Assembly: GCA_002368575.1 (NCBI GenBank)
Contig: DFEA01000034.1
Span: forward strand, 4,810-16,711
Source: Lachnospiraceae bacterium UBA3814
GTDB lineage: Bacteria > Bacillota > Clostridia > Lachnospirales > Lachnospiraceae
Length of the DNA stretch: 11,902 bases
Reading direction: 5' to 3'
Positions 1 to 5,533 of the stretch are shown piece by piece. Position 1 is the stretch's first letter, and every line of letters begins with the position of its first letter. Under the pieces are notes generated by a model. The model was not told where the DNA came from. It did no database searches and saw only the letters and a program-made list of their open reading frames with translations. A program made the position numbers and the translations under genes.

Positions 1-884
1 CCCGGATCGATCCCCTGGGAAAACATATTATAGGCGACGTTAAGGATATCGATATTTCCTGTTCTCTCTCCGTTTCCCAGAAGCGTCCCCTCTACCCTTT
101 CGGCTCCCGCAAGCAGGGCAAGCTCGGTGGCCGCGATGCCCGTTCCTCTGTCATTGTGGGGATGGATGCTTAAGATGATGCTGTCCCGGTCTTCAAAATG
201 CCTGCTCATCCATTCGATCTGATCCGCGTATACATTCGGAGTGTTCATCTCCACAGTAGCGGGAAGGTTGATTATCATACGGCGCTCTGCCGAAGCTCCC
301 CATTCCCTCTGTACCGCGGTGCAGATCTCAAGCGCATATTCAACCTCTGTTCCGGTAAAGCTTTCGGGCGAGTATTCAAGGATTAAATTACCCGGAAAGC
401 CCTCCGCCCTCTCTCTGACCCAGCGTGTACCCCTTATGGCTATATCGGTGATCCCCGCCTTGTCCATATTAAAGACCACGTCCCTCTGCAGTACCGAGGT
501 AGAGTTATAAATATGGAAGATAATGTTCTTTATCCCCTCTATGGCCTTAAAGGTCTTCTCTATCTGTTCCTCCCTGCACTGACTGAGGACCTGTATCCAT
601 ACATCATCCGGTATAAGCTTACGGTCCACAAGCTGCCTGAGAAAATCATATTCTATCTGCGATGCCGCAGGAAAGCCGACCTCTATCTCCTTAAAGCCCA
701 GCTTCAGAAGCAGCTGAAAAAACTCTATCTTTTCCTCGACCACCATAGGATCGATAAGCGCCTGATTCCCGTCCCTGAGATCAACGCTGCACCATACCGG
801 AGCCTTTTCGATCTCCTTATTGCACCACTCCCTCTCAGGGTAGTAAATGACCGGATTTTTCCTGTATCTCTTATAGTTTAACAT
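1..884 (-). CDS. leuA: 2-isopropylmalate synthase, long LeuA type, N-terminal part (3' end off window)
   Basis: Catalyses the Claisen condensation of acetyl-CoA with 2-ketoisovalerate, the first committed step of leucine synthesis in the cytoplasm. About 294 residues are visible, translated from the ATG at 884-882. The N-terminus (MLNYKRYRKNPVIYYPEREW) is that of the longer LeuA class of roughly 550-570 residues. The HMGL-like TIM barrel begins near residue 30 with the LRDGNQAL signature (36-43) carrying the catalytic Arg and metal-binding Asp. The metal-binding HPHND motif is at 241-245. The end of the barrel and the C-terminal leucine-sensing domain lie beyond the left edge. The ATG shares one base with the TAA of the upstream HPr gene (TAATG), which implies translational coupling. 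No T-box or other leader was seen ahead of the pair. The family call is very secure; only the 3' end is unknown. Confidence 0.95.
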   Translation of the reverse strand, partial: MLNYKRYRKNPVIYYPEREWCNKEIEKAPVWCSVDLRDGNQALIDPMVVEEKIEFFQLLLKLGFKEIEVGFPAASQIEYDFLRQLVDRKLIPDDVWIQVLSQCREEQIEKTFKAIEGIKNIIFHIYNSTSVLQRDVVFNMDKAGITDIAIRGTRWVRERAEGFPGNLILEYSPESFTGTEVEYALEICTAVQREWGASAERRMIINLPATVEMNTPNVYADQIEWMSRHFEDRDSIILSIHPHNDRGTGIAATELALLAGAERVEGTLLGNGERTGNIDILNVAYNMFSQGIDP

Positions 885-1147
885 TATTCACCCAACCCAC
901 TCTCTACAGCCTCTAAGATACCCTCTAATGCTTCTTCTTCATCGTCTCCGTCACATATAAACTCCACCTCATCGCCGCACTTCACACAGGCACCGAGAAC
1001 ACTCAGCACGCTCTTGGCGTTGGCGGTCCCGTCCTTATAATTAAAGGCGACATGAGATTTATACAGCATCGCACGTTTACAAAGAATGCCCGCAGGTCTT
1101 AAATGCAGTCCGGTCGGATTTTTAATAACAATCTTCTGACTGACCAT
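884..1147 (-). CDS. ptsH: HPr-family phosphocarrier protein, 87 aa
   Basis: Small cytoplasmic phosphocarrier of the sugar phosphotransferase system. The active-site His is at position 15 in the GLHLRPAG motif, and the regulatory Ser that HPr kinase modifies in Firmicutes is at 46 (KSVLSVL). Length is normal for HPr (85-90). Four cysteines (23, 54, 57, 65), including a CVKC pair, are unusual for HPr, although I recall similar sequences in Lachnospiraceae. The ATG at 1147 was chosen because it gives the canonical HPr N-terminus (MVSQKIVIKNPTGLH). A GGAGG lies 13 bases upstream (1161-1165), a rather long spacing. An in-frame TTG at 1255 would add 36 residues unlike any HPr and lacks a ribosome site. 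No ptsI or other PTS gene is adjacent. It is co-translated with leuA, so it may be a regulatory paralogue rather than the main transport HPr. Confidence 0.9.
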   Translation of the reverse strand: MVSQKIVIKNPTGLHLRPAGILCKRAMLYKSHVAFNYKDGTANAKSVLSVLGACVKCGDEVEFICDGDDEEEALEGILEAVESGLGE

Positions 1148-1175
1148 ATATACAAACAGACCTCCATTCCTGCCC

Positions 1176-1205
1176 GCGCCGTTTCCTGAAGCGGATATCC
1201 GGCGC
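1176..1205 (-). other. possible hairpin in the HPr mRNA leader
   Basis: A perfect 6-base GC-only inverted repeat (GCGCCG / CGGCGC, arms 1176-1181 and 1200-1205) with an 18-base loop lies between the predicted promoter and the HPr start. It would fold in the roughly 115-base 5' leader just upstream of the GGAGG ribosome site. It could tune translation, or it could be chance in a GC-rich stretch. Confidence 0.25.
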
Positions 1206-1268
1206 CGTAAATAATACTCGCAAGTGTAATCAGCTGCGGCTTTGATCTCCTTCAAAACCGACTGATAA

Positions 1269-1297
1269 AGTATACCATCTTTTGTACAATATCACAA
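1269..1297 (-). promoter_or_regulatory. SigA-type extended -10 promoter for HPr-leuA
   Basis: On the minus strand TTGTGA (1297-1292) and TATACT (1274-1269) are separated by exactly 17 bases. A TGG triplet immediately precedes the -10 (extended -10 motif, TGnTATACT). Four of six -35 bases and five of six -10 bases match the housekeeping consensus. The start site would be near 1262, giving a leader of about 115 bases. The position just downstream of cdaR and upstream of HPr-leuA fits a promoter for that unit. Confidence 0.65.
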
Positions 1298-1315
1298 GTA
1301 ATTTAATGATTGTAC
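1284..1315. promoter_or_regulatory. dyad GTACAAT-N18-ATTGTAC, candidate operator
   Basis: Perfect 7-base inverted repeat with arms at 1284-1290 and 1309-1315. One arm lies in the spacer of the HPr-leuA promoter and the other just upstream of its -35, so the dyad is centred on the -35 region. The distal arm also reads, on the minus strand, as TGG-TACAAT, a possible second extended -10. It could be a regulator-binding site or simply two related -10-like sequences facing each other. The binding protein is unknown. Confidence 0.35.
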
Positions 1316-1329
1316 CACTTTTTTTATAA

Positions 1330-1344
1330 ATTTTTCACAAAATT
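1330..1344 (-). promoter_or_regulatory. CodY-like box upstream of HPr-leuA
   Basis: The minus strand reads AATTTTGTGAAAAAT, matching the published CodY consensus AATTTTCWGAAAATT at 13 of 15 positions. It sits between the cdaR stop and the HPr promoter, centred roughly 75 bases upstream of the predicted start site. It would overlap the -35 region of a possible second promoter whose -10 is TACAAT (1314-1309). CodY represses branched-chain amino-acid synthesis in many Firmicutes, so a leuA target fits. The surrounding DNA is AT-rich, so a chance match is possible, and the presence of CodY in this genome is not known from the window. Confidence 0.35.
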
Positions 1345-1352
1345 CAGGTGCC

Positions 1353-2774
1353 CTACTCTGAAGTCACCGAAAGATCCGGCACGATGTCACCGCCTATACC
1401 GTTATTGATATCAGGAATGACATTCGCCCCCTCAGGAACAGCTTCTCCCTGCGTATCCGTCTGAGGCGCTTCTATGGCGGGAAGAGTGCTGGCGGAGATC
1501 GGATTCAGGACGAATTCCATATAAGCAGGTTCCCTGACACTGATGCCCGAAGGCAGATTAAAGGCCACCTCACCGCTATAGGAGCCCTGAAGCGGCAGCC
1601 CCTGCTCGATCAGCTCCGCAGGTATGGCTCCGGTAGCGTTTATTACGCCGGTCACCGTATTTCCGTCAAGCTGCCTGATATTATCCGAAAGTCCGTATAC
1701 TCCTACAGGCTTAAAGCCTCCCACATCCACCAGGACCGCGGAATACCCCTCCGGAATATTCGTGATACTGATATTTACGGCCGGTACGTTTATATCCTTT
1801 ACCGCTACGCTCCCGATATATATCGTAACAGTCACGATACCGTCAAAGCCCGGGTCGGCAAAGGCGGTACCCTCAGGGAGATACCCTGAGACATCTATCT
1901 CCTGCACGACATTGCCGGTCGCCCCCGATACCGACACCATATCATCGGGAATCTTTATGGCTTCAAGCTCTTCAAAGGCCTTTCCGCTTCCCGATATCCT
2001 CACAGAATCCGGGTCAATGCTCACTGCTCCGCTCATCTGGAAGCCCTCCGCGGGAACACCCGTGATATGGCCGCAGCTTACGGGCACGGTCTTTGTTTCA
2101 AGGATCTTTACATCCACATGCACCTCGGTCACACTGACATCCAGCATACTCTCGGATATCAGGTTTCCGTTCTCATCGTAGAGATTTACGGGAGCACTGG
2201 TGGAAATATCGCTTTTTACACCCGTAACATCCACAGTGGCCTTTGCCTGGGCGACCCTCTCAACTACCGAAGCGGGCCCGGATACCGTAAGGATGTTGAC
2301 CGTAGGCACGGCGTTTCCGGCCACATAGCCCTCATCCGGGGTCCCGGTCGCCTCTGCGGTTATACGAATGCGTCTCACTCCCAGATCCTCTATCTGAACC
2401 TTCACATTCCTGGTCACCGGAGTCAGGGAGTCTATCCTGTCGGAAAACCGCGTGGAACGGACCTCGATAGGTATCGTGTTTACCGCGGTCACTTCCTTCA
2501 TGTCGGCGGTAGCCCTTATATAATCACGGCTCATGTCCTCGATGACGGAACGCTTTGCGTGAACGATCACGGATATCGTATCGGTATTGTCCATTATCTC
2601 AAAGGTCTTCCCCTGATCGGTTATCGAATCCGTATTGATGACCTCAACGGATATGCCGGAATAAGTCCTTGTTATCATCGGATCGTCTGTATTTACAACG
2701 ATCATCCAGAGTATAAAGGCGGCGATCAGAGAAATGATCTTCAGGCCGATGTTACCCGTCAGAGTTTTCTTCAT
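1353..2774 (-). CDS. cdaR: CdaR, YbbR-domain regulator of the diadenylate cyclase CdaA
   Basis: Membrane-anchored extracytoplasmic protein that binds and modulates the c-di-AMP synthase CdaA. At 473 residues it is close to the Bacillus protein. A short basic N-terminus is followed by one TM helix (about 9-27, ending LWMIVVN). Then come about four YbbR repeats (roughly 35-128, 133-222, 226-320, 326-424), recognisable from repeating VxVxxxG..P.GY-type segments such as GTPDEGYVAG, GVPAEGFQMSG and NIPEGYSAV. The last 45 residues are Pro/Glu/Gly-rich and probably disordered. The ATG at 2774 overlaps the end of cdaA by 23 bases, so the pair is co-translated. In most Firmicutes glmM follows; here HPr-leuA follows instead, after a new promoter. 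No terminator hairpin was seen after the TAG stop. Confidence 0.93.
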   Translation of the reverse strand: MKKTLTGNIGLKIISLIAAFILWMIVVNTDDPMITRTYSGISVEVINTDSITDQGKTFEIMDNTDTISVIVHAKRSVIEDMSRDYIRATADMKEVTAVNTIPIEVRSTRFSDRIDSLTPVTRNVKVQIEDLGVRRIRITAEATGTPDEGYVAGNAVPTVNILTVSGPASVVERVAQAKATVDVTGVKSDISTSAPVNLYDENGNLISESMLDVSVTEVHVDVKILETKTVPVSCGHITGVPAEGFQMSGAVSIDPDSVRISGSGKAFEELEAIKIPDDMVSVSGATGNVVQEIDVSGYLPEGTAFADPGFDGIVTVTIYIGSVAVKDINVPAVNISITNIPEGYSAVLVDVGGFKPVGVYGLSDNIRQLDGNTVTGVINATGAIPAELIEQGLPLQGSYSGEVAFNLPSGISVREPAYMEFVLNPISASTLPAIEAPQTDTQGEAVPEGANVIPDINNGIGGDIVPDLSVTSE

Positions 2775-3645
2775 TCTTTGACCTGCCTTTCCACCTTATG
2801 AACTTTCTTTCCTCTATCACCTTGTTCTGAAGCAGTTCAAGGCGTTTGGTAAGCTCCTCCGCGCTTATGTTCCTGCTGAGCTCTCCTCCCTGGGCCACCG
2901 AGACCCTTCCGGTCTCTTCGGATACTATTACGGTCATGGAATCGGTCACCTCCGATATTCCCACTCCGGCCCTGTGCCTGGTACCCAGCTCCTTTGAGAG
3001 CTCGGTATTGTCGGAAAGCGGAAGATAACAGGTCGCGGAGGTTATCCTGTTGCCGCGCACTATCACCGCGCCATCATGCAATGGCGTATTGTGTTCAAAG
3101 ATATTTATGAGCAGCTGGCTTGATACCACCGAATCAAGCACTATCCCTGTCTTCTCATATTCCGCAAGGTTATCGTTGTTTTCTATGACAATAAGCGCCC
3201 CTGTCCTCTCACGTCCCATAAGGAAGCTTGCGCGGACTATCTCATTTATGGTGTTGTCGGAAAACAGCTCTCCGGCGACCCTGGTATTATCGAAGTTAAG
3301 GAGAGAGGAAAAGAACTTTGACTTGCCTATCTGCTCAAGCGCACGCCTCAGCTCGGGCTGGAAGACCACCACGACCGCAACAAGCGCAACGGAAAAAAAA
3401 TTCCTTGCGATCCAGAGTATGGTAGTCATGTTAAAGAGCGCGGCAATAAACACAAAAATAAGGATTATCAGAAGCCCTCTCATCAGAGACCACGCCTTTG
3501 TATTTTTGATCCACACAAGGACGTTATATAAAAGAAAGGCAATAACGATAATCTCTACTACATCCGTCCACATTATTCTGGGAAAGGATATCCAGGTGAA
3601 ATACCTTCCCAGGTAGGATGAAATTCCGTCAACTATCTGCGCCAT
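2752..3645 (-). CDS. cdaA: CdaA (DacA) membrane diadenylate cyclase
   Basis: Makes the second messenger c-di-AMP from two ATP. Three N-terminal TM helices (about 28-47, 55-72, 78-96) lead into the DisA_N/DAC catalytic domain through the conserved FQPELRRALEQIG segment (95-107). The two catalytic signatures are intact: DGA at 191-193 (NTPLHDGAVI) and the RHR motif at 221-225 (GTRHR). SEVTDS...IVSEETG follows. At 297 residues its length is close to the family norm (about 270-300). The basic C-terminal tail (KFIRWKGRSKNEENSDG) is variable. The start at 3645 has only a weak ribosome site and lies 14 bases after the preceding gene. An 8-codon ORF beginning at 3659 overlaps it and may supply ribosomes. 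c-di-AMP typically controls potassium and osmolyte transport and wall homeostasis. Confidence 0.97.
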   Translation of the reverse strand: MAQIVDGISSYLGRYFTWISFPRIMWTDVVEIIVIAFLLYNVLVWIKNTKAWSLMRGLLIILIFVFIAALFNMTTILWIARNFFSVALVAVVVVFQPELRRALEQIGKSKFFSSLLNFDNTRVAGELFSDNTINEIVRASFLMGRERTGALIVIENNDNLAEYEKTGIVLDSVVSSQLLINIFEHNTPLHDGAVIVRGNRITSATCYLPLSDNTELSKELGTRHRAGVGISEVTDSMTVIVSEETGRVSVAQGGELSRNISAEELTKRLELLQNKVIEERKFIRWKGRSKNEENSDG

Positions 3646-3659
3646 GCATCCGTTTCCAT
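3633..3659 (-). other. possible 8-codon mini-ORF overlapping the cdaA start
   Basis: Directly after the TAA of the upstream membrane-protein gene (0-base gap, TAAATG) an ATG opens a frame reading Met-Glu-Thr-Asp-Ala-Trp-Arg-Arg and then TAG. It straddles the cdaA ATG in another frame and ends ten bases past that ATG. A ribosome terminating here would be placed to restart at cdaA, which otherwise has a poor ribosome site. Only this geometry supports it; it could be chance. Confidence 0.2.
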
Positions 3660-4598
3660 TTATTCTTCCGTACTTATCCTCTTGACCTTATTCTGAGGAG
3701 CCTCGAGCGTCACCTTCGGCAGTGCCTTCACATAATAATAATACTCATCGTCCTGAAACTGCACATATTCCACACGCCCGAAATCCACATTGAAGGCGAA
3801 GAATTCGATTATTACCCCGACAAGCGCTCCGAGTATTATCCCGAAGATCGCAAGCCCCACCGATATCTCGGCGTCAAAGGAGGCGCCCACGGCAAGGAGA
3901 AGGATCAGCTCCACTATGGAGCCTGCTCCCACGGCTATCTTCCAGCAGTACGGGATCGAAAGCCTGCTTATCAGGTATATAAGGAGCGTTGTAAGCCCGA
4001 GAGCGATCACCATGAGGAACATCGTATCATTCTTGAGCATACCGTCTATCACATATTTGAAGCCGTTTAACATACTGGCTATGTCAGACTCCGAGGAGCT
4101 GGCAAGCTGGTCCGCGTTAAGCTTCAGGTAATCAAGGACATAATACGTGACCACCCCGCAGGCAACGGATACACATGAGAGCGGGGAGCCCAGAAGCCCG
4201 AGCATCACCGGGATGACATAGGGTATCTTAAAGGCAAACAATACAGGCGTCAGGATTATCGCCGCGCTGTCCGTCGGCGAAAACCGGAAATATATTATGA
4301 ACATGAGTATCAGTATAAACAGTACAACGACCGCGCACTCAAGAGAAAGCTCATAAACATGGCCGACTATGATAAGACCCATCAGAAGTATCGTCGCGTT
4401 CAGCGGCAGAAATGAGCCAAGAAGAGCCACTATCAGTGCAATGGCCGGATTCCTGAGCCTCGACATGAACCCCACGTTCGAATTTATCATAAGCATAGCT
4501 ATAAGCACCAGGATGAACCTGAGCACCGACAGTATGTAATTTTCATAACGGGCATATATTCTTATTATCTGGTTTTTTACCATCAATAAGGTTTCCAT
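3660..4598 (-). CDS. polytopic membrane protein of unknown function, upstream of cdaA
   Basis: 312 residues, very hydrophobic, with about 7-8 predicted TM segments (roughly 21-39, 50-66, 68-86, 88-105, 112-137, 140-156, 192-210, 222-240, 245-270). A polar loop at 158-190 and a charged cytoplasmic-type tail follow. The tail has a striking acidic/aromatic motif, VQFQDDEYYYYVKALPK, at 279-295. I recall Lachnospiraceae proteins with nearly the same tail, often auto-labelled ABC transporter permease, but I see no ABC permease signature and no ATPase nearby. The ATG at 4598 was chosen because AGGG lies 8 bases upstream; an in-frame GTG at 4622 has no ribosome site, and Met6 is an alternative. The gene ends 14 bases before cdaA, so it is very likely co-expressed with cdaA-cdaR and may act with them at the membrane. 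The biochemical function is unknown. Confidence 0.85.
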   Translation of the reverse strand: METLLMVKNQIIRIYARYENYILSVLRFILVLIAMLMINSNVGFMSRLRNPAIALIVALLGSFLPLNATILLMGLIIVGHVYELSLECAVVVLFILILMFIIYFRFSPTDSAAIILTPVLFAFKIPYVIPVMLGLLGSPLSCVSVACGVVTYYVLDYLKLNADQLASSSESDIASMLNGFKYVIDGMLKNDTMFLMVIALGLTTLLIYLISRLSIPYCWKIAVGAGSIVELILLLAVGASFDAEISVGLAIFGIILGALVGVIIEFFAFNVDFGRVEYVQFQDDEYYYYVKALPKVTLEAPQNKVKRISTEE

Positions 4599-4626
4599 AA
4601 ATAATTCCCTATTTCCATACACAGCA

Positions 4627-4640
4627 GCCCGGGTGCGGGC
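4627..4640. other. small GC hairpin in the gap before the 312-aa membrane gene
   Basis: Inverted repeat GCCCG-GGTG-CGGGC with a 4-base loop, directly upstream of the alternative GTG start and 12 bases beyond the larger hairpin at 4652-4678. It has no T-run on either side. With the larger stem it makes a two-hairpin GC-rich linker between two membrane-protein genes. Confidence 0.35.
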
Positions 4641-4651
4641 CCGAATTGCCT

Positions 4652-4678
4652 TATCTGCCCGGTTACCCCGGGCAGATA
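4652..4678. other. strong 11-bp hairpin without a U-tract between genes
   Basis: A perfect 11-base-pair stem (arms 4652-4662 and 4668-4678, sequence TATCTGCCCGG / CCGGGCAGATA) closes a 5-base loop. It begins 7 bases after the TGA stop of the 132-residue gene. On the coding (minus) strand no T-run follows, so it does not look like a standard intrinsic terminator. It could protect the upstream mRNA 3' end, be an RNA-processing site, or attenuate expression of the membrane protein-cdaA-cdaR genes. Confidence 0.6.
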
Positions 4679-4685
4679 TGAAGCA

Positions 4686-5084
4686 TCACTGCTTTTTTTC
4701 ATTTGAATACATTGCGTAAAGCTCATTCAGCAGCCTTATATAAGTATCCAGATGCTTTCTTACCCGGTAGTACCTGTAGGCATAAATAAAATAAGACACA
4801 ACGATATATATCGCGATGAATACCCCGAATTTGACCGCCAGATCCTTAAAATATTCAAGGATGTTCATTTTGTAAAAATCCGTCAGGAACGTGCTGAAAT
4901 CATACAGCACATTCAGGGCGACGATTATCCCGAAGCCGAGTATCCCGTAAAGAGCGGACTTCCATACCTGGAAGCTCATATAATCTCCCCTGAAATATTC
5001 GCTTATGGAAATATCACGCTTTCCGGCCCCCTTTTCATAGGCGGCCATGTGCGTCATAAGTCTTATTCTCCTGTTGTTTAACAT
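4686..5084 (-). CDS. small two-TM protein of unknown function, 132 aa
   Basis: No function recognised. A basic N-terminus with a polar segment (MLNNRRIRLMTHMAAYEKGAGKRDISISEYFRGDY, residues 1-35, given here only as the translated start) precedes two hydrophobic helices at about 43-60 and 84-103. A basic, Tyr/Arg-rich C-terminus (YAYRYYRVRK, 101-110) and a short helical tail follow. Both ends are probably cytoplasmic. The ATG at 5084 abuts the TAA of yvyF with no gap, suggesting coupled translation. An alternative ATG at 5057 has AGGAG 10 bases upstream and would give 123 residues. I keep the longer start because similar N-termini come to mind from Lachnospiraceae proteins, unverified. It lies between a flagellar-operon gene and a c-di-AMP gene set, so context does not fix its role. 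Confidence 0.75.
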   Translation of the reverse strand: MLNNRRIRLMTHMAAYEKGAGKRDISISEYFRGDYMSFQVWKSALYGILGFGIIVALNVLYDFSTFLTDFYKMNILEYFKDLAVKFGVFIAIYIVVSYFIYAYRYYRVRKHLDTYIRLLNELYAMYSNEKKQ

Positions 5085-5489
5085 TTATTTATCAAGGAAC
5101 CTCATCCTTGCGCTCTCCTTCTGCTTGGGTACAGGCTTCTGAACCTCCTTCTTGGGCATAAGGCCATTGAGTGAATTTATGGTGCTGGCCTTACACTTTT
5201 CACAGAACCTTCCGGTAGCGATAGGTGTACCGCAGCCCTCGCAGAGAATGCCGGCAGCCGTAGGCTCTGAAAATACAAGCCTCTCCTCTCTTACCCACTG
5301 CCTGATCTGATTCTCATCGACCTCGCACTCCTTGGCGACCTCTCTTACCGAAGCTCCGCCATGGTCATTGATATACTCCTTTACCTTCTGGAAGATCTCC
5401 TCCAATTCCGCACGACACTTAGGGCATATCTGCTGTCCGGTCACATAATTGAAGATATTTCCGCACCTTCTGCAGTTTTTAACGTTCAT
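5085..5489 (-). CDS. yvyF: YvyF-type flagellar operon protein with zinc-finger and HTH segments
   Basis: 134 residues. Two CxxC pairs near the N-terminus (Cys 6, 9, 22, 25) form a likely zinc ribbon. A MerR/XRE-like helix-turn-helix region follows (about 45-68, SVREVAKECEVDENQIRQWV). A second Cys cluster is at 83, 86, 96 and 99, and the tail is basic. This layout matches the YvyF flagellar operon protein family; in Bacillus subtilis yvyF lies just after comFC and before flgM. The comFC-yvyF order is kept here, but flgM, flgK and flgL do not follow; a 132-residue membrane protein does. It is probably a cytoplasmic regulator or chaperone linked to flagellar gene expression; the exact role is not established. 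The start at 5489 is well supported by AAGGAGG 7 bases upstream. A 4-bp CCCC/GGGG hairpin (5512-5523) sits in the 44-base gap before it. Confidence 0.88.
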   Translation of the reverse strand: MNVKNCRRCGNIFNYVTGQQICPKCRAELEEIFQKVKEYINDHGGASVREVAKECEVDENQIRQWVREERLVFSEPTAAGILCEGCGTPIATGRFCEKCKASTINSLNGLMPKKEVQKPVPKQKESARMRFLDK

Positions 5490-5533
5490 TTGAATTCCTC
5501 CTTAGCAAATTCCCCTTCGGGGGTACACCAGAA

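Noticed and set aside
1148..1255. N-terminal extension of HPr from an in-frame TTG at 1255.
   Set aside because: The extra 36 residues do not resemble HPr, the TTG has no ribosome site upstream, and ATG at 1147 gives the canonical HPr start and length.
1148..1352. T-box or other leucine-sensing leader upstream of HPr-leuA.
   Set aside because: The leader is too short and shows no T-box sequence or terminator/antiterminator pair.
2067..2801. Long open frames on the plus strand, such as this 244-codon one and those at 7833-8522 and 10117-10707.
   Set aside because: They lie fully opposite strong, well-identified minus-strand genes, have no recognisable domains, and are shadows of those genes.
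3660..4598. ABC transporter permease assignment for the 312-residue membrane protein.
   Set aside because: No permease signature was seen and no ATP-binding gene is nearby; I leave the function open.
4599..4622. Longer start (GTG at 4622) for the 312-residue membrane protein.
   Set aside because: No ribosome site precedes it, while ATG at 4598 has AGGG 8 bases upstream.
4681..4699. Terminator-like hairpin plus T7 read on the plus strand.
   Set aside because: There is no plus-strand gene; the T-run is the Lys-Lys codons at the end of the 132-residue gene and the stem is only 5 bp.
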